DNA of 64,000 nucleotides from RBC038 sp041390625 (GCA_041390625.1 JAWKPM010000013.1:38369-102368); one strand, 5' to 3'. Numbered from the stretch's first letter, positions 1 to 8,337 are shown. Made by a program: numbers and translations. The notes: generated by a model from the letters alone, not told the origin.

Positions 1-17
1 AGCCTCGATGCCTCCGG
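1..17 (+). repeat. Right-hand tail of a hairpin-G4-hairpin-hairpin (HGHH) element, cut by the window edge
   Basis: The first 17 bases match the right arm of the third hairpin and the following CCTCCGG of the element described at 895-996. It lies 14 bp beyond the stop codon of the leftward methyltransferase gene, the usual position for these elements. Only the right arm is visible. Confidence 0.7.
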
Positions 18-31
18 CTACGACCGAAGGC

Positions 32-823
32 TCAGCGAAGCCGGCACACCACGATGATGCTCGGACTCGAGGCCGACAGCGGGCTCAAGTCCCAGTCCCC
101 GTACCGGCGCACCACCTCGAACCCTGCGTGCTCGAGCAACCCCTCGAGCTCCTGCGGCCACGTGAACCGCACCGCGATGCGCGACATCGAGGACCGCTCC
201 TTGCCGCCCTCGTCCCACCGACGCCACGTCGTCCAGTGCAGCACCTGCGCCACGTGGTCCCACGCCTGCGCCCTCGACACCCGCACCTCGCGCCCAAGCC
301 CATCGAGGTAGGACCCCGCCGGCGCCTCGTCGCGGTCCTCGAGGAGCGTGAACGTCCCCTCGCCCGCCTCGAACGCCGGCGCCGACCCCGCCCATCGAGG
401 ATTCCGCGTCTCGAACGCCAGCAGCCCGTCCGCTTCGAGGTGCGCTCGCACGCGCGCCAGCATCGACGCCTGGTCCGCCCGCGTCAGGAACGCCTGGAAC
501 GCGTTCCCCGTGAGGAACACGAGGCGAAAGCGCTCATCGAGGTCGAACGAGCGCGCGTCGCCCTCCACCCAGCGCGTCGGCAGCCCCGCCGACTTGACCC
601 GCGCCCGCTCCAGCATCCCCGGCACCACATCGAGGCCCACGACGGGTATCCCGAGCCGCGCGATCGGGATCGCCACCCGCCCCGTCCCGCACGCCACCTC
701 GAGGACCGGCCCGCCCGTCTCCCGCGCCAGCGACGCGTAGAACTCGACCCCGGTCTCGCTCGCATCCTCGAGGTCGTACCGCTCCGCGTCCGCGAACTCC
801 TCGAGGTTGTCGTGCTCGATCAC
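32..823 (-). CDS. Class I SAM-dependent methyltransferase
   Basis: A 263-residue protein with the Rossmann-type SAM-binding motif I (VLEVACGTGR near residue 40), a second acidic strand (GLDVVPGML) and a motif II-like LVFLTGNAF. This is the small-molecule methyltransferase fold (Methyltransf_25/11). The start is GTG at 823, preceded by GGAG five bases upstream. The substrate cannot be told from sequence. It follows the aldo/keto reductase gene on the same strand, but an HGHH element separates the two, so they are probably not one operon. Confidence 0.85.
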   Translation of the reverse strand: MIEHDNLEEFADAERYDLEDASETGVEFYASLARETGGPVLEVACGTGRVAIPIARLGIPVVGLDVVPGMLERARVKSAGLPTRWVEGDARSFDLDERFRLVFLTGNAFQAFLTRADQASMLARVRAHLEADGLLAFETRNPRWAGSAPAFEAGEGTFTLLEDRDEAPAGSYLDGLGREVRVSRAQAWDHVAQVLHWTTWRRWDEGGKERSSMSRIAVRFTWPQELEGLLEHAGFEVVRRYGDWDLSPLSASSPSIIVVCRLR

Positions 824-894
824 TGGGTCTCCTGCCGCTCACTAACGGGGAACGACGGCAATCCGAGACGCGGCGGAACGGAGCGGGACGTCGG

Positions 895-996
895 GAGGGG
901 GCGTGGGGGCGAAGCCCCCACACGAGAAAGGGTGGGCGGGCGGGCCAGCCACCCCGAAGGGGTGACCACCATCGAGGCGCCAGCCTCGATGCCTCC
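895..996 (+). repeat. HGHH element 1 (hairpin, G-quadruplex tract, two hairpins)
   Basis: Reference copy of the family. Hairpin 1 is TGGGGGC/GCCCCCA with a GAA loop (904-920). The G-tract GGGTGGGCGGGCGGG is at 930-944. Hairpin 2 is CACCCC/GGGGTG with a GAA loop (950-964). Hairpin 3 is CATCGAGGC/GCCTCGATG with a GCCA loop (970-991). It lies 18 bp beyond the stop codon of the leftward aldo/keto reductase gene. Structure is read from base complementarity; function is unknown. Confidence 0.9.
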
Positions 997-1009
997 GGCC
1001 GAGGCGCCC

Positions 1010-1957
1010 TCAGTCCTCCTCGACGTCCAGCACCGCCTCATCGAGCCGCCGCTTCGCCTCCTCGTAGACGTCGTCCGGCAGCGCGCCCCGCCGCGCCGCC
1101 TCCACGTTCTCGTGCAGATGCCGCAGGTCCGCCGTCCCGACGATCGTCGTGTGCAGATCCGGGTGTGACAGCGTGAAGCGCAGCATGAACTCCATCCGAG
1201 ACATGCCGTCCAGCAGCTCGTCGAGCTCCGCCTCTTCCCAGATCTCCCGAGGCCGCTCCTCCGGCACCTCAGGCAGCCGTCGCACCGCCCAATCCTTGTC
1301 CACCGAGGGCGCACCGCGCGCCACCCCGCCACGAATCACCGTGCCCGCGCCGGCCTCCGCCGCGCGCGAGATCAGCGCCTCGTGCTCCCGTTGCAGCGCC
1401 GAGTACGGGATCTGGAACTCGTCGAACGCCCCCATGTCGATGTGATGCGCCAGGTTCGGGATCGTCCCCGACATCCCGAGGTGCCGCACCTTCCCTGCCT
1501 GCTGCAGCCCGCGCAGCGCATCGAGGGCGCCATTCGCCTCCAGCACCTCGCGCGACGGGCTCCCGTGAAACTGCACGATGTCCAGGTAGTCCGTCTTCAT
1601 CCGACGCAAGCTCTGTTCGACGCCAGCCACGATGTTCTCCGGCGTGTACACGTGCTGCGGCCGCTCGCCCTCCGCGAACGTCACCGACACCGGGCACCCG
1701 CACTTCGAAGCCAGGACGTACTCGCTGCGTCGCCCCGCGATCGAGGCCCCGATCAGCTCCTCGCTCGGCCCGTAGTCCGGCGAGGTGTCGATGAAGTTGA
1801 TCCCCGCGTCGAGCACGGCATCGAGGACCGACTTCGCCTCGCGCTCGGACACCGTCCGCCCGAACCGCGTATCGAGGGACATCGCCCCGTACCCGAGCGT
1901 CGTCACCTCCAGGCCCGTGCGCCCCAGCGTCTTCGTCGGCAACCCGCGGTCGGCCAT
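1010..1957 (-). CDS. Aldo/keto reductase family oxidoreductase
   Basis: A 315-residue (beta/alpha)8 NADP-dependent reductase. It begins LGRTGLEV and has FIDTSPDYG (catalytic Asp/Tyr), ASKCG (the position of the catalytic Lys), DIVQFHG (catalytic His) and a C-terminal TTIVGT cofactor strand, in the usual order. ATG at 1957 is chosen because the family begins at this motif and GAGG lies upstream; an in-frame extension to 2311 runs across the ars operator and is unlikely. It is divergent from arsR across 130 bp. Substrate unknown. Confidence 0.88.
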   Translation of the reverse strand: MADRGLPTKTLGRTGLEVTTLGYGAMSLDTRFGRTVSEREAKSVLDAVLDAGINFIDTSPDYGPSEELIGASIAGRRSEYVLASKCGCPVSVTFAEGERPQHVYTPENIVAGVEQSLRRMKTDYLDIVQFHGSPSREVLEANGALDALRGLQQAGKVRHLGMSGTIPNLAHHIDMGAFDEFQIPYSALQREHEALISRAAEAGAGTVIRGGVARGAPSVDKDWAVRRLPEVPEERPREIWEEAELDELLDGMSRMEFMLRFTLSHPDLHTTIVGTADLRHLHENVEAARRGALPDDVYEEAKRRLDEAVLDVEED

Positions 1958-2036
1958 CGCACCCTCCTCGCCTGAAATCGTCCGCCGAAGATACACGCCC
2001 CGCGAGACGGCCCGAGGCCTTGACGAGCATCGAGGC

Positions 2037-2070
2037 ATATCGGAAACTCCCGATATCGGAATTCTCCGAT
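2037..2070. promoter_or_regulatory. Operator of the arsR-arsM pair, three overlapping inverted repeats
   Basis: ATATCGG (2037-2043) is the inverted repeat of CCGATAT (2050-2056). CCGATATCGG (2050-2059) is itself a palindrome. ATCGGA (2055-2060) is inverted as TCCGAT (2065-2070). It ends 17 bp before the arsR ATG, and a TTGACG hexamer at 2020-2025 could be the -35. This matches the dyad operators bound by ArsR/SmtB dimers, so autorepression is likely; ArsR binding is inferred. Confidence 0.75.
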
Positions 2071-2087
2071 GCAGCACCCGAGGCCCG

Positions 2088-2447
2088 ATGAAGTCCGTCG
2101 ACCAGACCCCCGAGGAAGCCCGCGCCGTCGAGCTCTTCCGCGCGCTCGCCAACCCCGTGCGCTTCCGCATCCTGCAGTCGCTCGCCCAGCGTGGCGAGTG
2201 CGTCGTGGGCGACCTCGTCCTCGAGCTCCCCGTCGCCCAGTCCACCGTCTCCGAGCACCTGAAGGTGCTGCGCGAGGCCGGCATCGTCACCGGCACCGTC
2301 GAGGGCCCCAACCGCTGCTACTGCATCGACCCCACCGCCCTCGAGGTCCTGCGCTCGACCTTCGACCTCATCGACCCCGCCTGCTGCGCACCCGCAAGCG
2401 AGCCATTCGTCTCCGAGCAGTCCATCACCAGGGAGTCCGTCCGATGA
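2088..2447 (+). CDS. arsR: ArsR/SmtB-family metalloregulator
   Basis: A 119-residue winged-helix repressor. The core starts ELFRALANPVRFRIL and the recognition helix is around QSTVSEHLKVLREAG (residues 50-65). Cysteines occur at GECVV before the DNA-binding helices, in CYC, and as a C-terminal ACC pair, a plausible As(III) site. ATG 2088 lies 17 bp after a triple palindrome that is probably its own operator. It overlaps the downstream arsenite methyltransferase start by 4 bp (ATGA), so the two are translationally coupled. The family normally releases DNA on binding arsenite. Confidence 0.9.
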   Translation: MKSVDQTPEEARAVELFRALANPVRFRILQSLAQRGECVVGDLVLELPVAQSTVSEHLKVLREAGIVTGTVEGPNRCYCIDPTALEVLRSTFDLIDPACCAPASEPFVSEQSITRESVR

Positions 2448-3295
2448 CCGACACCACCGACATCCACGGCAGCGTCCGCGACCACTACGGCGCCCGCGCC
2501 CGTTCTGTCTCGACCGAAAATGCCGACTCGAGATCCGTCGGCAGCCGCGCAACCCTCTACGCCGACCCCACCGCCGCCGCCCTGCCCGACTCCGTCGTCT
2601 CCTATGGCTGTGGCAACCCGATCGCCATTGCCGGCCTGCAGCCCGGGGAGGTCGTGCTCGACCTCGGCTCCGGCGCCGGCCTCGACTGCTTCCTCGCCGG
2701 CCAGCAGGTCGGCCCCACCGGCCACGTCATCGGCCTCGACATGACCGAGGACATGCTCGCGCTCGCCGAGGCCAACCGCGCGAAGGTCGGCGCCACCAAC
2801 GTCGAGTTCCGCAAGGGTCTGATCGAGTCGATTCCCTACGGCGACGCCGCCGTCGACGTCGTGATCTCGAACTGCGTCATCAACCTCTCGCCGGACAAGG
2901 ACGCCGTCTTCCACGAGGCCTTCCGCATCCTCCGCCCCGGCGGCCGCTTCCAGGTCTCCGACGTCGTCCTCACCCGCGACATCACCGAGGCCGAGCGCGC
3001 CGACCTCGACCTCTGGGCCGGCTGCAAGTCCGGCGCCCTGCTGAACGCCGACTACGAGGCCCGCCTCCGAGCAGCCGGATTCGAGGACGTCGAGATCATC
3101 CTCGCCACCCCCGAGCCCGGCACCGACCCCGCCGAGGCCGATGCCCCCTGGCAGAGCGCCCTGATCAACGCCCGCCGCCCCGGCGGCACCGAGGCCGGCA
3201 CCACCTGGCGCCTCCCCTCCGGCGAGCGCATCGAGCTCCTCGCCCCCATCGGTCTCGAAACCGCCGCCTGCTGCGACGACACCTGCTGCGAATAG
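2444..3295 (+). CDS. arsM: Arsenite S-adenosylmethionine methyltransferase
   Basis: A 283-residue methyltransferase that converts As(III) to methylated arsenicals with SAM. It shows VLDLGSGAGLDCFLA (SAM motif I), ISNCVINLSPDK with the conserved cysteine, and GCKSGALL with a second conserved cysteine, all hallmarks of ArsM. The C-terminus ends with two cysteine pairs (CC..TCCE) typical of the family. The start overlaps the arsR stop by 4 bp. No arsenite pump or reductase gene is adjacent, so detoxification here would rely on methylation and volatilisation. Confidence 0.93.
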   Translation: MTDTTDIHGSVRDHYGARARSVSTENADSRSVGSRATLYADPTAAALPDSVVSYGCGNPIAIAGLQPGEVVLDLGSGAGLDCFLAGQQVGPTGHVIGLDMTEDMLALAEANRAKVGATNVEFRKGLIESIPYGDAAVDVVISNCVINLSPDKDAVFHEAFRILRPGGRFQVSDVVLTRDITEAERADLDLWAGCKSGALLNADYEARLRAAGFEDVEIILATPEPGTDPAEADAPWQSALINARRPGGTEAGTTWRLPSGERIELLAPIGLETAACCDDTCCE

Positions 3296-3445
3296 CCCGA
3301 TCGAGGGGACCTCGAGACGTCGAGCCCTCTCGAGGACTCAGAGGAACCGTCCCTCGACGCTCGCGCCTACTCATCGAGGCCGTGCGCAGATCGACGCGGG
3401 CACGTCCGAACTGAACCGAGCATCACCCGAGGACCGACAACGTCC

Positions 3446-3551
3446 GAGGACGGGGGCGTGGGGGCTCCGCCCCCACGTCGGAAAGGGTGGGCGGGCGGGT
3501 TCACCAGCCCGAAGGGCTGTCCACCACCGAGGCGCCAGCCTCGGTGCCCTC
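3446..3551 (+). repeat. HGHH element 2
   Basis: Hairpin 1 TGGGGGC/GCCCCCA with TCC loop (3459-3475), G-tract GGGTGGGCGGGCGGG (3485-3499), hairpin 2 CAGCCC/GGGCTG with GAA loop (3505-3519), hairpin 3 CACCGAGGC/GCCTCGGTG with GCCA loop (3525-3546). It sits between the convergent arsM and cbiO genes, 12 bp from the cbiO stop. The remaining spacer from 3296 has GAGG-rich sequence and no gene. Confidence 0.9.
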
Positions 3552-3558
3552 CGAGACC

Positions 3559-4374
3559 TCAGGCGTGCGGGTGCCCGTGCGCCGACAGCGGCTCCAGCCC
3601 GTGCGCGTACAGCAGATCCGCGTCGTCCAGCACATCGCGGCTCGGCAGGTCCCTGATCACCTGCCCCCCATCGAGCAGCACCGTTCGAGGCAGCACGTCC
3701 GCCACCATCGCCAGATCGTGCGTCGCCACCACGATCGTGTGCGGCAGCGAGTCCAGCAGCTGGATCAGCTCGCGCCGGGACATCGGGTCGAGGCTCGCCG
3801 TCGGCTCATCGAGGACCAGGATCGGCGTCCCCATCGATAGCACCGTCGCGATCGCGATGCGCTTCTTCTGCCCGAGGCTCAGCCGGTGCGGCACGCGCTC
3901 CTCGAAGCCGGCCATCCCTACCGCCTCCAGCGCCTCGCGCGAGCGCCGCAGCACCTCGTCGCGCGGCAGACCGAGGTGCAGCGGCCCGTACGCCACGTCA
4001 TCCAGGACGGTCGGCGAGAACAGCTGATCGTCCGGGTTGGAGAACAGCAGCCCCACCTGCGCGCGAATCTGCCGCACGCCGCCGTCGTCGACGGGCAGCC
4101 CGTTGATGCGCACCACGCCGTCCTGCCCTCGCAGGATGCCGTTGAGATTCAGCAGCAGCGTCGACTTCCCGGCGCCGTTCGGCCCGATCAGTGCGACCTT
4201 CTCCCCCGGCTGCACCCGAAGCGAGACCTCCCGCAGCGAATGCGTCCCGTCGGGATAGCGGAACGACAGCCGCTCGATGTCGATCGCCGGCGTCGAGGTC
4301 GAGGGTCGCTCCGGCGCGACTGGCGCCTCGACGCCCCGCTCGAGGCCCTGCACTGTCCGCACGTCGCTCACCAT
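3559..4374 (-). CDS. cbiO: Energy-coupling ABC transporter ATPase (cobalt/nickel type)
   Basis: A 271-residue ATPase of the CbiO/EcfA type that powers uptake of Co2+ or Ni2+. It has Walker A GPNGAGKST, the Q-loop region GLLFSNPDDQLFSP typical of ECF ATPases, signature LSLGQKKR, Walker B ILVLDEP and the switch histidine in VATHDLA. ATG at 4374 overlaps the end of cbiQ. It is the last gene of a leftward fur-cbiM-cbiN-like-cbiQ-cbiO operon. The C-terminus is His-rich (HGHPHA), consistent with metal handling. Confidence 0.93.
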   Translation of the reverse strand: MVSDVRTVQGLERGVEAPVAPERPSTSTPAIDIERLSFRYPDGTHSLREVSLRVQPGEKVALIGPNGAGKSTLLLNLNGILRGQDGVVRINGLPVDDGGVRQIRAQVGLLFSNPDDQLFSPTVLDDVAYGPLHLGLPRDEVLRRSREALEAVGMAGFEERVPHRLSLGQKKRIAIATVLSMGTPILVLDEPTASLDPMSRRELIQLLDSLPHTIVVATHDLAMVADVLPRTVLLDGGQVIRDLPSRDVLDDADLLYAHGLEPLSAHGHPHA

Positions 4375-5162
4375 GACCGCACCGCCGTCTGCACAAGCAC
4401 CCCGTAGGCGACGAGGGCGATCGCCCACATCAGCTCCGTCCGAGGCAACACCCGTTCATCGAGGAAACGCGCCTCGCCGCTGTAGCCGCGCGACTGCATC
4501 GCCGCGTACACCCGCTCGCTCCGCTCCAGGCTCCGCACGAAGAGCGAGCCGACCATGTGCCCGGCCACCTTCGCGCGCCACGTCACGCTCCCGCCGGCGC
4601 GGTGCCCCGCCATCGAGGCGCTGCGACTCGCCCGCGCCCGCAGCATCCGCTGCCCCTCGTCGCCGATGACGAACAGGTAGCGATACGTGAAGAACAGCGT
4701 CGAGACCAGCAATCGAGGCACGCGCAGCCACCGCAGCGCCCGCAGGAGCTCCGCCGGCGGCGTGCAGGCAACGAACACGGCCGCCACCCCGACAGCGACC
4801 CACGACCGCGCCATGATCGAGGCGACCGCGATCAGCCCCTCGTCTGAGGCCGTCCACCCCACGATGGGCATCGTGAACACGGTCTCGCCCGCCCGCGTGA
4901 AGATGAGCGGAAGCGCCGCCGCCACGAACGGCAGCGCGAGGAACGTGCGCCGCAGCACGAAGCCGTACCCCAGCCTGGAGATCCCCACGAGGACGATCAC
5001 CGGCACCAGCAGCAACGCCAGTGCCAGCCAGTCCCCCTCGCGCGTACTCGTCACGACGAAGATGTAGGCGACCGTCCCCAAGAACTTCGCGCGTGCATCG
5101 GCGCGATGAAGCGCGCTCTCGCGCTCCGCGTACCGATCGACGAACGCCGCAACGGCTGCCAT
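4368..5162 (-). CDS. cbiQ: Energy-coupling transporter transmembrane protein CbiQ
   Basis: A 264-residue membrane protein with several hydrophobic segments (for example LALALLLVPVIVLVGI and a segment near residue 120). Its cytoplasmic part carries the charged coupling motif expected in EcfT/CbiQ proteins (SRGYSGEARF, matching the family ARG signature region). It links the CbiO ATPase to CbiM. ATG at 5162 is chosen because the protein then starts with the amphipathic ALHRADARAKF segment typical of CbiQ. It overlaps cbiO by 7 bp and lies 7 bp after the PDGLE gene. Confidence 0.92.
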   Translation of the reverse strand: MAAVAAFVDRYAERESALHRADARAKFLGTVAYIFVVTSTREGDWLALALLLVPVIVLVGISRLGYGFVLRRTFLALPFVAAALPLIFTRAGETVFTMPIVGWTASDEGLIAVASIMARSWVAVGVAAVFVACTPPAELLRALRWLRVPRLLVSTLFFTYRYLFVIGDEGQRMLRARASRSASMAGHRAGGSVTWRAKVAGHMVGSLFVRSLERSERVYAAMQSRGYSGEARFLDERVLPRTELMWAIALVAYGVLVQTAVRSW

Positions 5163-5169
5163 CGAGGCG

Positions 5170-5493
5170 TTACGTCTGCTCGCCCGGCGCCGGGCCGTCC
5201 GCCCCCGGCTTCGAGTGCCGCAGCAGCCGCCCCGCACCGAACGCGATCCCGCCGACGACGATCACACCGATCACGCCGGCCAGGACCGTCGAGGCACGCT
5301 CGTCATCAATGCCGGGCACCGTGTATCCCGGCAGAATCTCGTACCCCGAATCCTCGGCCCGGTGCAGGAACTCCTTGTCCTCGGCCACCCGCTCGAGGCC
5401 GTCGGGCGACCCGGAGGCCAGCCACGCGGAAGACCCCGCGATCACGAGGGCGATTACCACCCCCACGACAATCCAGCGCTTCGTCCCGCTCAT
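5170..5493 (-). CDS. PDGLE-domain small component of the cobalt/nickel transporter (CbiN-like)
   Basis: A 107-residue protein with an N-terminal membrane helix (WIVVGVVIALVIAG), the diagnostic SPDGLERVAEDKEF motif (PDGLE domain) and a second helix near residues 72-92. PDGLE proteins replace or extend CbiN and cap the CbiM substrate channel in group I ECF metal transporters. It lies between cbiM and cbiQ with 9 and 7 bp spacings in one leftward operon. Confidence 0.9.
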   Translation of the reverse strand: MSGTKRWIVVGVVIALVIAGSSAWLASGSPDGLERVAEDKEFLHRAEDSGYEILPGYTVPGIDDERASTVLAGVIGVIVVGGIAFGAGRLLRHSKPGADGPAPGEQT

Positions 5494-5502
5494 CGTCCGC
5501 TC

Positions 5503-6222
5503 CTAGTCACCCGCCACGGGCATCGTCGAAGGCGCCGCCACCGTCCTCGAGGCCAGGTCCGGCCTCGTGCTGAGCACGAACCCGAGCGCCGCCGCGCTGA
5601 TGAGCCCCTCGCCGATGCCTACAAGCGCATGCACGCCCACCATCGCCGGCAACGCGACGCTGAGGGGCGAGGTGTCCGAGACCGCCAACTGCAGCGAGGT
5701 CGCGATCGCCGCGACTTCCACGGACACCCACGCCGCCACGAACATCGCACCGAGCACGACCGCACGGCTCCGCCCACCAGCTGCCGTCGCTACGCGGAAC
5801 GCGGCGTAGCCGGTGAATGCCGTCAGGATCCCCATGTTCAGCACGTTGACGCCCAGCGCACCGATGCCGCCGTCCTGAAACAGAAAGGCCTGCAGCCCAA
5901 CAACCGCCGTCATCACGATGACCGCCGCGGACGGCCCTAGCAGCACCGCTGCCAGCGCTCCGCCGAGCATGTGCCCGGACGTACCGCCGGCAACAGGGAA
6001 GTTCATCATCTGCGCAGCGAAGATGAACGCCGCCATCACCCCCATGAGGGGAACTGCGCGATCGTCCAACTCGCGGCCCGCACGACGAGCCGCGAGGCCG
6101 ACTATGATGCCGGTCACGACCCATCCGGCGAGCGCGACCGGCGTCGACACGAACCCGTCCGGGATATGAAGCGCCGGCCCGTCCGCCGCGACCTCGATAG
6201 CCCCTACCGCAGCCATCATCAC
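5503..6222 (-). CDS. cbiM: Cobalt/nickel ECF transporter substrate component CbiM
   Basis: A 239-residue integral membrane protein. It carries the N-terminal metal-binding motif LHIPDGF with the conserved histidine after a short leader, then about six hydrophobic segments, including the GGTSGHMLGGALAA motif diagnostic of CbiM. The start is GTG 6222, which overlaps the upstream fur stop (GTGA); ATG codons at 6219 and 6216 are alternatives. Metal choice (Co or Ni) cannot be settled from sequence, though the Fur-family gene ahead of it suggests metal-responsive control. Confidence 0.93.
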   Translation of the reverse strand: MMMAAVGAIEVAADGPALHIPDGFVSTPVALAGWVVTGIIVGLAARRAGRELDDRAVPLMGVMAAFIFAAQMMNFPVAGGTSGHMLGGALAAVLLGPSAAVIVMTAVVGLQAFLFQDGGIGALGVNVLNMGILTAFTGYAAFRVATAAGGRSRAVVLGAMFVAAWVSVEVAAIATSLQLAVSDTSPLSVALPAMVGVHALVGIGEGLISAAALGFVLSTRPDLASRTVAAPSTMPVAGD

Positions 6223-6707
6223 GACTCACCCCGTTCAACTACTGCACTCGCGATGCAGTCGGCGCACGCGCCGCTCAGCCGCAGGTGTTGCACCCGCGCC
6301 TCGAAGCCGTACTTGCGCCGCAGCTCACCCTCGAGGGAGTGCGCCGCGCTCAGCTCCACCTCGAGGGTCGTGCCGCAGCGGTCGCAGATCAGGTGATGGT
6401 GAGGCTCGTCGGGCGCCCACTCGAAGCGGGCCTCCTGCTGTGCCGTGCGCACGGCAACCACGAGGCCCGCGCTCTCGAGGGCCTCGAGCACGCGATAGAC
6501 GGTCGAACGCGCCATCCCCGCGCTCGAGGGGTGCTCGGCCGCCAGCAGCGCCTCGATCTCCTCGACGCTGTGGTGCCCGGGATGCGCCGCCAGCACGTCG
6601 GCCACGAGCGCACGGGTAACCGTGCGCCGCAGCCCGTGCCGACGAATCGCCTCGTCCGTCGTCTGCGCGTCCCGCGCTCGACGCCGCTCCTGTGCCGCTG
6701 CCGCCAC
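6219..6707 (-). CDS. Fur-family metalloregulator heading the cbi operon
   Basis: A 162-residue Fur-superfamily regulator (Fur/Zur/Nur type). It has the winged helix STVYRVLEALESAGLV, the metal-binding HHHLICDRCG motif and a second CADC cysteine pair (structural zinc). GTG at 6707 is preferred because CAGGAG sits six bases upstream; a TTG at 6722 would add five residues. Co-transcription with CbiMQO and a TGCAA-type dyad in its promoter make a nickel (Nur) or cobalt sensor likely; this is inference. Confidence 0.88.
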   Translation of the reverse strand: MAAAAQERRRARDAQTTDEAIRRHGLRRTVTRALVADVLAAHPGHHSVEEIEALLAAEHPSSAGMARSTVYRVLEALESAGLVVAVRTAQQEARFEWAPDEPHHHLICDRCGTTLEVELSAAHSLEGELRRKYGFEARVQHLRLSGACADCIASAVVERGES

Positions 6708-6715
6708 GATGTGCT

Positions 6716-6733
6716 CCTGCAACTAATCGCAGG
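6716..6733. promoter_or_regulatory. Dyad operator in the fur-cbi promoter
   Basis: CCTGC and GCAGG flank eight bases just upstream of the GTG start. Within it TGCAA-N4-CGCA resembles the TTGCAA-N5-TTGCAA half-site pattern of nickel-responsive Nur boxes. A TACGAT hexamer on the minus strand about ten bases further upstream could be the -10. Binding is inferred. Confidence 0.5.
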
Positions 6734-6775
6734 AAGCATCGTACTAGCCGGCCGCAAGCCCCCTCGAGGCGGCAC

Positions 6776-8194
6776 TTACCCCCGCACCGGCAGCAGCGCG
6801 AGGCGGTACCCGCACCCCCACTCGTTGACGATGTATCGAGGCCGCCCCGCCTCCACCTCGAGCTTCGATCGCAGGTACGCGACGTACATCCGCACCAGGT
6901 GCACCTCGGACCGGCAGCCCGCGCCCCACACCCGCGACAACAGCTCGTCGTGCGAGACGATGCGCCCCGCCGACTCCGCCAGCACATCGAGGACCTCGAT
7001 CTCTCGAGGCGTGAGCTCCACCCGCTCGCCCCACAGCGTGACACGCCCCGCGGCGCGATCGATGACCAGCGCGCCCGTCCGCACCACCGCACCGCCCGTC
7101 GCCGGCCCGCGCTCCGCACGCCGCACGGCGGCATCGAGACGCGCGCGCACCGCCCGCGCTCCCGCCCCCATCGAGGTGCAGTCGTCGGCGCCGCGCTCCA
7201 GCGCCCGCGCCGCCTCCGTCTCGTCCCACGCCGCCAGCACGGCGATCACCGGCACCGTCTCGAGGCCCGGCGCGCGCCGCACGAAGCGCAGCGCGTCTCC
7301 CCCGAACGCGATCACGGCGTCGACCTCGCGACTGTCGAGGCCCGCCACCTCACCATCGAGGCAGCGCACCCCGTCCCTCTGCAGCTGCGCGCGCAGCTCC
7401 GCGGCCTCCGGCAGCCCATCGGCGCCGGCGAGCGCGACCCGCATCGCCCCGCCCGAGGCCCGCGCCGGTCGCGCCCCCACGAGGCGATAGCCGTCCTGCT
7501 CCGTCACGAGGAGCGTCGGCGACTGCGGCGTCGCCTCGAGCTTCTCCCGCAGCCGGTGCACGTACACCCGCACCGAGTGCATCGCGCTCTCGGAGTCCCC
7601 GCCCCACACCTGCAGCGCGAGCGTCCGCGAGCGCACGACCGCCCCGCCGCGACACGCGAGCATCGAGATGAGGTCGAACTCCGTGCGCGTGAGCCGCACC
7701 CGCACTCCTGCGCGCCGCACTTCGTGCCGCTCGATCGAGATCTCGAGGTCGCCCGCCACCCACGCGTCGTCCGAGGCGCTGTCGCGCCCGCTCGCCCGCA
7801 CGAGCGCGTCGAGGCGCGCCGCCACGAGCCGCGACGTCGCGCCGACGCCGAGGACGGCGTCCGCCCCCGCATCGAGGTACCCGCGCTCCCGCACATCCGA
7901 GGCACCCTGTTCCGTCAGGACCACCACCGGCGTCCGGCGCTCGGCCAGCAGCCGCACCAGCTCGACGCATACCGTCCGCCGCGCGTCGACCACGACGACG
8001 TCCGCCAGCCCCAGGCGCTGCTCCATCGAGGCCGTGCCCCCATCGAGGGACAACGGCACCGCCTGCCAGCCTGCCGGGACCCAGCCCGCCAGCCCCGCGT
8101 CGCGGCTGACGAGCGCCACGCGGCGCCCTGCCGTCTCGACCGCGTCGGCACCGTGCTGCACGTCCCGCGCGTCCTGCGCCAGTGCTCGCACCAT
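6776..8194 (-). CDS. Internally duplicated OmpR-type regulator (degenerate receiver, wHTH, degenerate receiver, wHTH)
   Basis: A 472-residue protein built from two response-regulator units in tandem. Unit 1 has a receiver-like domain (VVVDARR at the phospho-acceptor position, VVVLTEQG, YLDAGADAVL) without the C-terminal KP lysine, then a wHTH (LTRTEFDLISML ... VRVYVHRLREKLE). Unit 2 has a receiver-like domain in which the acceptor Asp is absent (VDAVIAFGGD), then a second wHTH (LTPREIEVLDVL ... VRMYVAYLRSKLE). ATG 8194 has GGGAGG seven bases upstream. No kinase is adjacent. It is divergent from the copper-type operon and may control it. Confidence 0.85.
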   Translation of the reverse strand: MVRALAQDARDVQHGADAVETAGRRVALVSRDAGLAGWVPAGWQAVPLSLDGGTASMEQRLGLADVVVVDARRTVCVELVRLLAERRTPVVVLTEQGASDVRERGYLDAGADAVLGVGATSRLVAARLDALVRASGRDSASDDAWVAGDLEISIERHEVRRAGVRVRLTRTEFDLISMLACRGGAVVRSRTLALQVWGGDSESAMHSVRVYVHRLREKLEATPQSPTLLVTEQDGYRLVGARPARASGGAMRVALAGADGLPEAAELRAQLQRDGVRCLDGEVAGLDSREVDAVIAFGGDALRFVRRAPGLETVPVIAVLAAWDETEAARALERGADDCTSMGAGARAVRARLDAAVRRAERGPATGGAVVRTGALVIDRAAGRVTLWGERVELTPREIEVLDVLAESAGRIVSHDELLSRVWGAGCRSEVHLVRMYVAYLRSKLEVEAGRPRYIVNEWGCGYRLALLPVRG

Positions 8195-8318
8195 CGCTCT
8201 GCCTCCCTGCCTGCATCGCTGCTCATCGCCGGCCACCGGACCGGCTTCTGATGCGGCGATGCTGCCTTGAAGCGAGGCGCGTCCCAACGAACGATGCGCC
8301 CATTTGTGTCACGCGCAC

Positions 8319-8337
8319 GTCCCATCCCTCATGGGAC
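8319..8337. promoter_or_regulatory. Inverted repeat between the duplicated regulator and the copper-type operon
   Basis: GTCCCAT and ATGGGAC flank five bases, and an outer TGTGTC (8305) / GACACA (8335) pair overlaps it. The site is 79 bp before the first gene of the rightward operon and 125 bp upstream of the leftward regulator start. It is a plausible operator for that regulator; nothing else in the spacer resembles a gene. Confidence 0.45.

Noticed and set aside
6222..6776. Cobalamin or nickel-cobalt riboswitch before cbiM
   Set aside because: The cbi genes follow a Fur-family gene with a 4-bp overlap, and there is no long leader. No cobalamin box is seen.
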